Shown: positions 1-10,351, counted from the stretch's first letter. The stretch: 15,799 nucleotides of DNA from Euperipatoides rowelli (GCA_003024985.2 PXIH01S0004179.1); one strand, 5' to 3'. The notes: generated from the letters alone by a model not told the origin. A program made the numbers and translations.

Positions 1-1233
1 TAAGAATAGGTGCCATTTCAAAGTGTGAATATACAGCTTCGAATATAGTGGTCATGTGTGTAGATTCATCCGGGTTATACGGTCATGTCGGTGGATAGAT
101 CGTTGTGTGTGTGGAGAGCGTTGACTTCACACATGGCCAGTCAAGGATTTATCCACAGCCCAGGTATGCGAACAAATTGTTACGTGTATGGGGCCCTTTA
201 CACCTGACGGCAAGAAACAGAATGCTGATAGTTTTTGCCGTTATAAAAAATTATGGTAATATAAGTCTCTTATGTAAATCCTGTAATCCTACGCTTGTTT
301 TATCTTCAAATAGCTGCAGAAGTCTTAAATATTTAATTATTGTATTATTAATGATGGCAGGAGTAATAGCAATTAATGGTAGTAGTATATTAATTAGCAT
401 TTTTAGTCATGGCAGTAATAAACAATGGGAAGCAATCTAATAAATGCATATTCAGTATCACACAATATACTGTATTATATGTGTCATTTTAATGAGGACA
501 CTAACACTATGCAGAAGAAAAATGATAGTGTAGTTGTGAATTATTGTAAACCGACTTAATTTTTTTTTAAAAAATAAAATTTACTCATCAGTAGTGGTTA
601 TGCATACAAACACAGGAAGATTATTTGATACAGTAGGCCCACCTTTATTGGTTAATCCATTCTGTGCATGGAAAATGATTCATTTTATATCATTTTTGTA
701 TTTCAATGTATGTTTTTCATTAGCCTATTTGATAAAAAAAATTAACGTCCAATTTGTTTTTTTTAAGGAAAAAAAAAACATTTTTAAATAAATCAATATT
801 TCAAATTAGTTGCTAAATAAAGTTACAATATAGTAAAATAAGTTTTAATTATCTTTAAATATAGCACTAAACACTATTGATTTTTTAAAAAAATTAAACT
901 ACCATCAATAAAAATATTGAATATAAGGCAAAAACGTTATGACTGATAGATAGCCGTCTTGTAGGCTTAAATTATTTGTATACTATTAAACGGTGTGACT
1001 TGGACCTACTGGGTGACTTTAACTACTCCTGTCTAGCTTTTAAAACTATTAAATGCAGTGACCATTTGTTATATTTCAAACTAAGTAGGAATATATTATT
1101 TAATAGGATTAACAATTTAGAACTTCCAAAGAAAGAGTTCCTATCTCATTTGTTCATTAAAAAGCTCTTGACCTATTTAAAAAAAAAAACATTCCTGAAA
1201 CCTATGTAACAATCTCTGCACGATAGATGAAGC

Positions 1234-1270
1234 AAAAAAAAAAAAAAAAAACTTTTTTTTTTTTTTTTTT
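1234..1270. repeat. Perfect A18-C-T18 inverted homopolymer
   Basis: Eighteen A residues (1234-1251), a single C (1252) and eighteen T residues (1253-1270) form a perfect inverted repeat with a one-base centre. It could be a foldback of two abutting poly-A tails from head-to-head retroposed sequences, or homopolymer expansion. The flanks show no obvious SINE or LINE body. Exact run lengths in homopolymers are error-prone in assemblies. Confidence 0.85.
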
Positions 1271-1825
1271 GAAGAATAGGAAGGACTTAAAAGAAAAGTC
1301 TAATACCGTAGAATGCTGATCAGGTGTGCATGTATAGCCTACACTTATCATTAGTTTGAAGGGGGGGAGGGGTGGCATCCTTGTTTGGTGCCATGCTAGT
1401 AAACCTTACATTTACCACAGTGCACTGGAAAAACTGCCCAGGCAGACTTTTTTTGCTGAAACTAGAATTCTTTAAAATATCATTTTTCAAAATGGGACAC
1501 TTATTTAGGTTACCTGGAAACTTTCTTCTGAATCTTAGTTGAGGTAAAAACTAGGTGAGCTTGGATTTCTTTCGGAATGATCAAATATTTTAAGTATGTT
1601 AATGGACAGTTGTTTGACTATGGCAAACTTTATCTAACTTATGATGTATGTCAGTCTTTTAATTATGTTATGTATCAGGGAGGGGGGGGGTATCTAAGGA
1701 AATCAGTTCATACGGAGCCTGGACTAAAGCCTGCCTTTAAATGAGGAAAACTATTGTAACTTACATAAAATTTGTTGAATTGTTTTAAAATGTAATCTTG
1801 TCCAATATTGTTAGCAATGTGGATG

Positions 1826-1864
1826 CATTCATTTATTTATTCATTCATTCATTCATTCATTCAT
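1826..1864. repeat. CATT tetranucleotide microsatellite
   Basis: About nine to ten units of CATT/ATTC with two TTTA-type variants near 1832-1840. It is an ordinary simple repeat within non-coding sequence. Confidence 0.9.
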
Positions 1865-2609
1865 GCCTGTCAAGAGGAATTATTAAGCCCTTTTGAATAA
1901 TCCTTATTTAAAGTACAGATATTTTTTAGCAAACTTTACATATTGCTGACTACAGTAAACAGCTTTAAAAAACATGGTTTGAATGCCAAAGGATGATTGT
2001 TGTTTATTGGTTGTGAATTTAATAATTATTAAAATTAATGAACTGGATATAAAAAAAGGTCAATTTCAATAGTCAATTTTAGGCATTTATTTTTCTATTT
2101 CACTGAAACTATCTTTCAGCTTTTTGTGGTGTTCTGTATACAACATTTAAAATCATGTTTATCCATCACTTCCGGCTGCTCAAAAAAAAAAAAAAATTGC
2201 TCAATTTTTTTTAATAGAAAAAATATATTCTGATAACTTTTATAATCCAAGAAGTTGGGGGTAAGAACAGCAGGGAGAGTAAAATCATAATTCTTTTTTT
2301 TGTTTTTTGTTTTAAAACAAAATGAAAGAAACTGGGAAATCAAACAGAACTAAGTAGCCTATAGGCCTATTGTTTATTAAAAATAAAATGCAACCAATGA
2401 GCAGGTAATGTAAAATAGACAGGTATCGGCAAAGCCCCAAGATAAAAAGTACAGAACATCTATAAATGACAATATCAAAATTTAGGTATTAAAAATAATG
2501 ATAAATAATACTTTTTAATGATTATGGCTTCAATGAACAACTTGACCAAAAAAATGTTTTGTTCGATTTTAAGAATTTTTTAACTAGATGTGACAAATCA
2601 TTTGTTAGT

Positions 2610-2622
2610 GGGGGGGGGGGGG
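2610..2622 (+). repeat. Poly-G tract (13 G)
   Basis: Uninterrupted G run in strongly AT-rich surroundings. Comparable G tracts occur at 1682-1690 and 9166-9178, and C tracts at 12833-12843 and 14014-14027. Confidence 0.9.
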
Positions 2623-2785
2623 ATAAATCCTATGATTAGGGACATCTGGACAGTCACCATTAATGGCACATCAAGTCTATAAGCTTTTTATGATGCTTAT
2701 ATAAGGAGATTTTATATTCAACTGGCTTAGAGTACCCTATTTTGGACAGGCTTCTTACACCATCCCAAATGACAAAATTCCAGTG

Positions 2786-3110
2786 TTAACCCCAGGTTAT
2801 AAGAAAAACGGTTTGTGCGTGTGCAGCAATGGTATGTCCAGGCTTAATACTAGCCTATATTTTCCGATGGGTCCTCGAGAGTAACTATGCCAATTTTGGT
2901 CCAGATCGCTCCAAGGGTTTAGGAATGTATAGAATGAAAATAATTTGGCATTAACCCCAACTTCTAGGAAAAACTATTTGCGCATGCAGCAGTAGTGTGT
3001 TCAGTTTTAAAGATAGTTATATTTTGCACTGGGTTTTAGAAAGTAGGCTAACTATGCTAAATTTAGTGCAATTGGTGCAAGGTTTAGGGATATATAAAGA
3101 ACAGACATAC
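2786..3110. repeat. Degenerate 165-bp tandem dimer
   Basis: Two diverged head-to-tail copies, about 2786-2950 and 2951-3110. Matching landmarks recur with an offset of 165: TTAACCCCA at 2786 and 2951; AGAAAAACGGTTTG against GGAAAAACTATTTG; GCAGCAATGGTATGTCCAG against GCAGCAGTAGTGTGTTCAG; TAACTATGCCAATTTTGGT against TAACTATGCTAAATTTAGT; and GGGTTTAGGAATGTATAGA against GGTTTAGGGATATATAAAG. The copies are clearly homologous but carry many substitutions, so the duplication is old. No open frame runs through them. They may be remnants of a dispersed repeat family; I cannot name it. Confidence 0.8.
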
Positions 3111-4110
3111 ATTTATTTGTATATAGAAGATGGACTCATCTCCATTTGACTGTTGTTTCTAGTCTAATAATTTATTAAAAAAATTCAACTTAAAAAAAAA
3201 ACAGCAACTTTAGTTTCAGGTGGCTACAAAAAAAAAAAAAACCTCAGCTCACAGGAAAGCTTGTTAAATATTTGTTTTTATTTAAACTTAAAAATTCATT
3301 ATTTTAAAAAAAATTGGGTTCCCATACAATTTTGTATTCATGTTAAAGAAAATTGAAAGTTGTTAACATGTATAATTACACTGCTTTCATATTGAAGATT
3401 TAAATTACACTTTTCTTTAAAAATATTATACTATTAATATTTTTAATCTGTTCTATGTAAGGTTAAAACAGCATATACTTTCTACATCTGTATGTAAATG
3501 TCTAGTTATAAATAAAAAATGCCCATATGGATATGAATACTAATTTCTCTCTCTCTCTCTCTGCAGTAGTCCGGAGATCTAGCTCTCTTTATTATTATCA
3601 TTATGAAAAAAATATAATTTGATTGTCGTTATGTGAAAAGGTTCAGGATAAGTCAGATCTCGGGCAATTACATTTTTCAGCATTATTTTTAGATTGTCAA
3701 TTTACCTGGATTTTAAAATTGCGGTTCAAAGTTTCACATTCAAATTATTATTCTTGAAAATATCATTAAGTAAAAGTTGGAGATATTATGCCACAAATTA
3801 TCCATGATTTGTTCCTTTTTAAATGTTTCCTTAATTATTTCAGTTATGGCTGGGTAAAATTCAAATAATTAAATATAAAGATGAAATTATTATAAGCTAT
3901 TTTTAAAAAAAAGTCTTGAATATTTTATATTCAACAGAGAAGCTTCTGTTGCTTTGCCGACTCTTAAGTGGTTTATATTTAACCCTTATAATGCCTATAT
4001 GATATCCACCATCAATTTGTTGTCAAATAGAAAATTATGCAATTATTTTATTTAAAGGGCATTTAATCCTTAAATAAATTTTTATTTTTTAAATTGACTG
4101 AATAAATATC
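3111..4110. other. Non-coding AT-rich stretch
   Basis: It contains poly-A runs, a CT microsatellite at 3546-3562 followed by GCAG (resembling a splice acceptor, but no open exon follows), and otherwise featureless AT-rich sequence. No gene is seen on either strand. Confidence 0.6.
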
Positions 4111-4117
4111 CAGGTCA

Positions 4118-4425
4118 GAGTTCAAAAATTAGTCTGCCCGACAGCACCGGGCTTTAAATTTTAGTGGAGGGCAACTAACTTTTAACAAATGTATGCCCGG
4201 CAGGGCTACCTAATTATTTCTAACATTAACATCACATATTTGTATACTTAAATTATTTATGAATAAATAAATAAACTGTTCAAACTCTTATTTTTAACTA
4301 GTAAATTTGTTTTGTGCTTAAATTAAACTCTCTAATATAATTATTAAATTTGGGGCTGACATCCCATATCTTGGGGCTACAACATTTGTTATACAGTTGG
4401 CCCTTGGGCTAGTATAAAATATTGT
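4118..4425. repeat. GC-richer patch with inverted GCCC words, possible old repeat
   Basis: Within AT-rich sequence this patch carries several related words in opposite orientations: TTAGTCTGCCCGAC near 4129, GCCCGGCAGGGCTACCTAATT near 4195 (its complement reads AATTAGGTAGCCCTGCCGGGC), and CCCTTGGGCTAGTATAAAAT near 4402. They suggest a decayed foldback repeat, but boundaries and target duplications are not clear. Confidence 0.3.
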
Positions 4426-4464
4426 GAATTTTATAACACTGCAGGTTATTATAGTTTATTATAA

Positions 4465-4767
4465 GGCCAATGACACACACGTTGACTCACGATGAAATTC
4501 TGTGAAAAATAAAATAGATGTCGCACACAACGAGCGTTACCTCACGGTGGTTTTTAAACTTGGGCAATGTTGTATTTAAGTGGATGTGGTTTCATCGCGA
4601 GTTGACATGACAATTTTTAAAGCAAGCTCTATATTTATATCCTCCGAAAACCACCGTAAGGCAACGTACAATCACCATGCTTTCGGTGTGTCGCAGCTTA
4701 TTGCAACCTAGGTTCTTTAAAGTCATTGCAAGGCAATGTTATCATATTTCTCAGTGTGTCGCTGGCC
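4465..4767. mobile_element. Harbinger-like MITE (303 bp), TAA target duplication
   Basis: The left end reads GGCCAATGACACAC and the complement of the right end reads GGCCAGCGACACAC (12 of 14 matching). Both ends are flanked directly by TAA (4462-4464 and 4768-4770), the TWA-type 3-bp target duplication known for PIF/Harbinger transposons. A second, internal inverted repeat lies at 4535-4554 and 4647-4666: CGTTACCTCACGGTGGTTTT against the complement of AAAACCACCGTAAGGCAACG, 18 of 20 matching. TIR-like words also recur inside (TGTCGCACACA near 4519; CGGTGTGTCGCA near 4684), so the whole element can fold into a long interrupted hairpin. There is no open frame, so it is non-autonomous. Superfamily assignment is inferred from target duplication and end sequence only. 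Confidence 0.75.
4535..4666. repeat. Internal inverted repeat of the MITE
   Basis: Arms at 4535-4554 and 4647-4666 pair with 18 of 20 bases around a 92-base spacer. They sit inside the terminal-repeat element and give it a foldback structure. Confidence 0.8.
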
Positions 4768-4770
4768 TAA

Positions 4771-7427
4771 GTCGGTTATTAAAAGTGAGAATTGGAATTA
4801 TTTCCTCTTGCTGAATAACAGGACTGTAATTCTGATGTCATCGTGGTGAAGCTCATCATTAAATTTAAACGTTTCAATATGTCTTGCTCTGTTACAGCAT
4901 CAAGTTTTATATTTTAATTGTGAATCATTTCCTACATTCACTGGATGCACTGTACAGTGTACATACCATAGTCCATGTGATCAGCTTATTATGCAGCATG
5001 TGGCTAATGGTTAGCATATATGTTTTAATGAACCATTACTGTTGTACTGAAAATTGAGTGCAGATGGAATTTTTCCTTGTTCCTGTATTCTTCTTTGTCT
5101 GGGATAATTTGTGCTCTTTTGAAAAAAAAAAAGTTATTACCACAGAGGCTTTATGGTGCCATGAGTGTTCTGGGCAATAATCCTGCAACTTATCAGTGAA
5201 AGTTGACTTTCTGTATACAGAGGTACAGATTTTTCATTGCGATTCATGGCATGTTTTTTTTTTAACTTTCATGGTGATTCTGGAAAAGGCTATAATATTT
5301 TTACTCTTTTAATTCACAAAAGTATTACATTTGCTGGCAGTATGTCCCCCATTACCTAAATGTTAAACAGAAAAGAAAAAAATTCCACTCTTACATCTGA
5401 AATTTCAGTTACAATCCTTATTCTCATTGTCAACTTTTAAAATTTCTTGCAACTTGCCCATTTGTCGAATGAAAAATTTATGTAACCATCATCTTTCAGC
5501 ATTTTGGATTTGCAACTTTAATATATGAAACCCACATATATAGTCTCTAGCCTACTATGAATTTTTGTTTTTAGTCACTACCATATAGACAACCTTATAA
5601 AAAGTACCTTAAGTACAATCTCAAAAAAAAAAAAAAGGGACAACTATATCTTTCTTCCATGTGTTAAAAACACATCAAAATTTATTTCATTCACTGTACT
5701 TTCATTCATCTCAATTTTAGCAGTTTTACCTTATACTGTATGTGTTAGAAAGTTTTGCAGACATGTCTTGGATAAATAAGAAGAGCACAACCGGTCTATC
5801 TCAACATCCATTATTTTAATTTATACTATTTTGTACTTTAAAGATGAGCATATGATTTTTTTTTATTTGTACATTTGAACCTATCTTCAGTTTTAACATA
5901 TTCCTATGGAAAATAGTGTTCTAATATGTTATTTCATTTAAAAATTGTGTTTTTCAGCAACCTATCTTCAATGTTAACCAATATATTGCAAATATAAGGT
6001 ATTTTTTAAAAAAAATATGGCAATGCCTTAGATTGCTGGTACCCTTATGACCGCTTGAATGTCATGATCCATTGCCGGTAGCATCACTTGTCATTATAAC
6101 TTATTTTTTAAAAATGTTTTCAATTTCTCATTTATTTAGTTGCCTTATTTTGCATTTATTTTAAAATATCTCCATAACTTATTGTTTATGATCAACTAAG
6201 TCTGCATTTTTTAAATCCTTCAGTTTTTTTTCCCTTCAGTTTTTTTTAAACTTCTAGACCGTGTCAAACGATAATTTTTTAGACTGGTTGGGCCGCCGGC
6301 AGGTTCAAATCTGCAGAAGCAATTAAAAAGTTAGTGTCTCATATACATGCATTATCAATTACTAAGATTTGAAGATGAGTGCCATGTTGGCAATTTTCAA
6401 ATCAGCTTGTATGGAAATATCTTATTGTTTTTATGGTGCATAGGTTACTTGGATTGTTTTTCAAAGATAATATTCATGTTATTATATTAATTTAAGTAAA
6501 GAATCACTAGTGATAATGTAATTGATAATATTTGCAATTTAATTTAGAATATTTTAATCTGAATACTACCCTGACACTGTATATGAACTTACTTACCGTA
6601 CTCTAACTAAACGACCGCCCATTTCCATGAAAGTTTTAATAAATTTAGCCACTAACTAGAATATGAAAAATGATGTGAATTCAATGAAAAATAAATAAAA
6701 AAAGGACACGATTTTGGAACAAGAGCTGAATTCAATGCAAATTAAACAAAGCATGCTTTCTGATTAAATTAATAAAAAAAAATCAATTTGTAAACTTCCT
6801 TTAAAAAATTGCTGTTAGATTAAAAAAATGTTTTGTCTCAAAAGTTATTTTAATAAATGTAAACTTTATTTCATTGATATAACTAATTTACTATTGTTCT
6901 ATCTCAAACAATAGTATCTTGAATGGACCTGCGTGTCTAGAAAAACATTTATTTGATGGTGTGCTTAAGAAGTATGGGAAAAGCAATGTGATTTTGTGAA
7001 AATCTCCAATTGGGTAAAAAGGCACCGCTTACAGCAACTAGCAGGAAATGGGACCCGGGCGGACTAAAACCAATGGGACTCCACTTAATCACAGCATGTG
7101 ATTGAAATCACATTTGTGTAAGTCTTTTAAAGAGTTATTGTTAATTACAAACGAACGGAGGCTCCATCTATTTAAAAAAATGTTCGTTTGAAACCGAGCT
7201 TAATTGTATTCAGTTGTATGTCTTGTAATTTTTAAATATATATTTTTCTTGACTATATTGATATATCCCTCTTCATAAATATATATTAAAAAGCTAAAAA
7301 GTAGAGAACGATTCAAAATGGTAATGAAAAATTCTAAGGAAAGGATATCGGGGGAAGGGGTCTGAGTTAGCCTGCAAAAGAGAATTGGATAGTAAACAAA
7401 TAAAGATAGACTAAGATATTAGCTTAA
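4771..7427. other. Non-coding AT-rich stretch
   Basis: No gene is recognised on either strand; open frames here are shorter than expected of real exons and lack splice context. There are many poly-A/poly-T runs. A tRNA B-box-like GGTTCAAATCT occurs at 6302-6312, without a convincing A box upstream. A short hairpin with 8-bp arms lies at 7096-7113 and another pair of 8-bp arms (AAACGAAC / GTTCGTTT) at 7149-7156 and 7182-7189. Confidence 0.6.
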
Positions 7428-7444
7428 ATATATATATANAAGCA

Positions 7445-7475
<31 letters not shown>
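7428..7475. repeat. TA dinucleotide repeat interrupted by an N
   Basis: Alternating TA sequence runs up to the N at 7439, then resumes at 7449-7475 after AAGCATTTAA. The words before and after the N are similar (AGCTTAAATATATA and AGCATTTAATATATA), as expected if two contig ends within one microsatellite were placed side by side. The true length is unknown. Confidence 0.8.
7439..7439. other. Assembly gap placeholder (N)
   Basis: A single N inside a TA microsatellite. Its size may not reflect the real gap. Confidence 0.85.
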
Positions 7476-7606
7476 GTATGGCGATTTCTTTTTATATGTA
7501 TTTGTTACTAAACTATTTTTTAACCCTGTGGTCGTCACCGTAAGAAAGTTACATGAGTAGTCGCGGTATCTCATAGATACAATATCTTATTTAAAAAAGG
7601 AAGTGA

Positions 7607-7665
7607 TTATTCCTAAGGGGGTTTGAAATAATAATTTCCTACCGTAGTCCTTATTCCTATGGGGG
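7607..7665. repeat. Short direct repeat, 44-bp spacing
   Basis: TTATTCCTAAGGGGG at 7607-7621 recurs as TTATTCCTATGGGGG at 7651-7665 (14 of 15). The sequence between the two copies is not itself repeated, so this is a minor local duplication. Confidence 0.6.
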
Positions 7666-7739
7666 ATGCTTAATCGAACAGATCATTTGCTCATGCGTAG
7701 AATCGTAAACATTATTCTGAATTTGAATTTTAAAATAAA

Positions 7740-7829
7740 GTGACGTAGAAGCTAGCACGTTATAAAGTGATGTAGAAGCTAGCACGTTATAAAGTGACGT
7801 AGAAGCTAGCATGTTATAAAGTGACGTAG
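7740..7829. repeat. 27-bp tandem repeat, locus 1, cut by an N
   Basis: Three full units (7740-7766, 7767-7793, 7794-7820) and nine bases of a fourth, ending at the N at 7830. The unit starts GTGACGTAGAAGC, contains the palindrome GCTAGC, and ends GTTATAAA. Units differ only by single C/T changes (GACG to GATG in unit 2, CACG to CATG in unit 3). The array is probably longer than shown because it terminates at a gap. The same unit occurs at 13421-13497. Confidence 0.9.
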
Positions 7830-7830
7830 N
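7830..7830. other. Assembly gap placeholder (N)
   Basis: A single N that truncates the 27-bp tandem array. A collapsed or unassembled repeat is the likely cause. Confidence 0.85.
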
Positions 7831-7887
7831 AATAAATATATAGTTTAATCAGCAGTAGCAACTTCTGGAATCCGCTGTTAATCTGTG

Positions 7888-7893
7888 TTTATT
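7888..7893 (-). promoter_or_regulatory. Polyadenylation signal AATAAA
   Basis: Read on the minus strand this is AATAAA, in the context CTTAATAAACAC. It lies about 103 bases past the stop codon of the minus-strand exon at 7996-8122 and on the correct strand, so it is the likely 3' end signal of that gene. The sequence just beyond it on the minus strand contains a GTTGCTACTGCTG stretch that could act as a downstream element; this is inference. Confidence 0.55.
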
Positions 7894-7929
7894 AAGGAAG
7901 TAAAAAGTATCTGAGAAATGTTTATGAAG

Positions 7930-7959
7930 CCGTCATTTGCACTTACAAGGTCATGACGG
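7930..7959. other. Stem-loop in putative 3' UTR
   Basis: CCGTCAT (7930-7936) pairs with ATGACGG (7953-7959) around a 16-base loop. It lies between the stop codon and the polyadenylation signal of the minus-strand terminal exon. Any role is speculative. Confidence 0.35.
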
Positions 7960-7995
7960 TAATGTTATGAACTAGATTTACAGCAAAGGATATGG

Positions 7996-8122
7996 TTAGT
8001 CTTCATTGGGCTGGTCATCTTGATCCTTCTGTGGCGATTCTATTCTAGTGGCTGGGTTCATCCATGTCAGCTCTGTGACGGGAATCTCCATCGCAATGGC
8101 TTTCTGATGATCGCAGGGTACC
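7996..8122 (-). CDS. Terminal coding exon of an unrecognised protein (partial gene)
   Basis: Read on the minus strand, an acceptor-like TCCCATCATTTCAG precedes the exon, with a possible branch site in TATTAATG about 20 bases upstream. The exon supplies one base finishing a split codon (phase 2 intron), then 41 codons and TAA at 7998-7996. The peptide begins VPCDHQKAIAM, continues EIPVTELTWMNPATRIE and ends in an acidic, Gln/Asp-rich tail ending PNED. The base composition is clearly less AT-rich than the flanks, and an AATAAA follows about 100 bases after the stop. No membrane segment or known motif is seen, and I do not recognise the family. A phase-0 reading of the same exon gives only 25 codons before a stop, and the third frame 18, so the 41-codon frame is preferred. 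Upstream exons should lie at higher coordinates; the only candidate seen is 12042-12150, whose phase does not fit directly. Confidence 0.55.
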
Positions 8123-8706
8123 CTGAAATGATGGGAGCATTAATAAGAGTTGTTTATAGAATTTGGTAGAATAAAAGGATAAGTAGCCGTCGACATATCA
8201 TTTTATGCCGGCCCTGACAAAGTGATTGAGTTTGGAATATATATTTTATATTATAGCATGTTCTTCGTGTATATTAATTGGTTAGATGACAGTGCTGATG
8301 CCACCATTAGTTTTAGGAGTTAATTTATTTTAACTCTTTAGTGAACAGGGGCCAAATCTTACTGTTTGCTTTCAGCTTTGATTATTAATGGAGTTGGTTT
8401 TAATTTAGCTCTTGTCTGACCTCTGTGTGGCTTATCCTTTTTCCATTTTCTGTTCTCTACTCTTACTCTGCATCCCTTCTCTTCACTTAAATCTACAGTA
8501 TTTGATAAACAGGGGTTTGTTATCTATTCTTTGTGAATCAAATGAGGGATCATTAGAGATTATTTACCCTATTACATAGGTAATTTAGAAGCTCATAGTT
8601 ATTTTAAGAACACCATTTGGTGATAATTTAACAGGTGAATTTGAATTCTTAAGTTCAAGGAATTATGGTAAAAAGAGAGAAAAACTTGCTATTTATAACA
8701 GATTAA

Positions 8707-8734
8707 TAGGCCTACCTACTTAAAGGTAGGCCTA
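8707..8734. repeat. Perfect 11-bp hairpin built on TAGGCCTA
   Basis: TAGGCCTACCT at 8707-8717 and AGGTAGGCCTA at 8724-8734 pair perfectly around the six-base loop ACTTAA. The core AGGCCT is itself a palindrome that recurs nearby at about 8765 and elsewhere in the window (about 2363 and 10736). Confidence 0.75.
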
Positions 8735-9165
8735 AATTTTAACTAAGGCAATTTATCTAGACTAGGCCTATACAATTTTTTTATAAAAAAAAAAAGTCTT
8801 ACAAATTGCTTTGGCATCCATCAAATATTTGTTTAGCCTAAGATTTCTCTAGTGAGACCCTAATCGTTTCATCTAGTAGACTGAGCAAAAAATTACAGAT
8901 CAAATTACAGGTTCACAGCTGCATATATTATTCAGAGTCATTTTTGAAAGCTGCAGTGTTTGGAATATTAAAAATATGAAACAGTCCAGTTACCCTAGGG
9001 GAGTAAGCAAAGGGGGTAAAGGAGGCAGTCAAGAGGATTTTGATTAATTACTGGGAAGATGGCTGTTTAAAAAAAAACTATTCATTATCATCTTTCAGTA
9101 GCTGGGTGACATAGCTTCTTTTCATTATTCATCTTATTAAAATATTAGATGACATGCACTGTGGA

Positions 9166-9178
9166 GGGGGGGGGGGGG
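9166..9178 (+). repeat. Poly-G tract (13 G)
   Basis: Uninterrupted G run in AT-rich, intron-like sequence. Confidence 0.9.
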
Positions 9179-10351
9179 ACAGGGTGTACTCAATTCAAAG
9201 AGTTTGTTGAAATATTTTCATATTTGCTGGCCAAATTTTATTATTTATTTTCAAATTTATAGACATTATCAATTTCAAAAAAAAAAAAAAATATTAAAAT
9301 TTACTTATTAAGCCAGCTAATCAGTTTGATAAATTATTCATCCCTCAACGTTTTTGTTGTCTAAGAACTTAAGCAATAAGTAAGAAATTTGTTATTTACT
9401 TTGTACTAAATTTATAAAAAGTAAATTTGTTGTTAATTTTGTTTGTTTGTTTTTTTTAGTTATAAAGTAATCAAATACATTATTGTGTCAATGCAACAAT
9501 TTTTACTATAAAATCCCTAGTAATGATAAATTATTAATTTTTGCAAGTTATAATTTTGCCATTTTTCTAAAACAATTTTGATAAAGTATTATTCTTAAAA
9601 ATAATAACTCCCCCATTAAAAATAGTCTACCTTTAAACATTAATTAGTTCATTTAATAATTATTAAAACAGATTGAGATCTCTTCTCTATTAAAAATATA
9701 TATTTTTTTAAAAAAAGTAGATTGATCTAGTTTTCTTAGAAAAATGTAAATTAACCTGAAAACTTCTTGACTGTCGGGCAGTTTTATGTTCTGAATTAAT
9801 AATATTTTATATAAATATTTAAGCGTTTGATACTGTAACCTTAGCTCTGATAAAATTGCACTTAAATAGGGATATAAATTTAAATTAGTTTAATTATAAA
9901 CTTTATAAGTACAAAATATTTAATTAACAGATTGTCAAGATTTACAAGTGTATATTATTGCCTTTTCTTACTTAAATTGAAAGAAAAAAACATTTTCTTA
10001 AAATTTGAAAAATAGACCAACTTGTTTTTTTAATAGTCCCGATAAGCTTATTAGGAGGCGAACCAAAATTGGATAAAATTTGCGATCTGAAGAACATGAT
10101 TCTTCTCAACCTCAATGCACAAGTACTACTCTTTAATCTTCAGCAAGTTATACATTGCCTGATTGTAATGGATGTTGTTGTAACCATGGTTACGATTTAA
10201 TAATGACACAGATGAGCCAGTTATTTTTTTTCATTGAAATAATTGTTGATAAATCTGTCAAGGCAATATATAAGGCTATGCCTTGTTGCATAATTTTAAA
10301 TAATAATATTGTGTATTCAGAGCATAATAACAATAAGGTAATGCTTTCTTA

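Larger units (their letters stand above)
1..2785. other. Non-coding AT-rich stretch with simple repeats
   Basis: No convincing gene is seen on either strand. The first 210 bases are less AT-rich than the rest and contain a donor-like CCAG|GTATGCG near position 163, so a 5' untranslated exon or promoter region is possible, but all frames leading into that site are closed by stops. The 111-codon open frame at 105-440 drifts into low-complexity AT sequence and has no recognisable domain; I treat it as chance. The remainder holds homopolymers, a poly-A/poly-T inverted repeat (1234-1270), a CATT microsatellite (1826-1864) and poly-G tracts at about 1682-1690 and 2610-2622. Confidence 0.6.
8160..10348. 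other. Intron-like AT-rich stretch
   Basis: No further exon is convincing on either strand. It would be intron of the minus-strand gene ending at 7996. It holds a perfect 11-bp hairpin at 8707-8734, a pyrimidine-rich stretch at about 8400-8510, a poly-G tract at 9166-9178 and many A/T homopolymers. A pyrimidine tract plus TAG on the minus strand near 8996 resembles an acceptor, but the frame following it closes after about 21 codons with no donor. Confidence 0.5.

Noticed and set aside
105-440. Open frame of 111 codons on the plus strand
   Set aside because: No domain, composition shifts to AT-rich low complexity in its second half, and there is no splice or untranslated-region context. Chance is the better explanation.
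2116-2343. 75-codon open frame on the minus strand
   Set aside because: Its length comes from poly-A and poly-T runs translating to Phe and Lys; there is no coding signal.
3546-3580. Plus-strand splice acceptor formed by a CT repeat plus GCAG
   Set aside because: The tract is a microsatellite and no coding-like sequence follows.
6260-6320. tRNA-derived SINE based on the B-box-like GGTTCAAATCT at 6302-6312
   Set aside because: No matching A box at the right distance, no tail and no target duplication seen.
7740-7829. CRISPR-like array
   Set aside because: Units are contiguous 27-bp tandem copies with no unique spacers, in a eukaryotic context.
8900-9030. Minus-strand exon after a pyrimidine-rich TTGCTTACTCCCCTAG
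   Set aside because: The only open frame closes after about 21 codons and no donor or poly-A signal fits.
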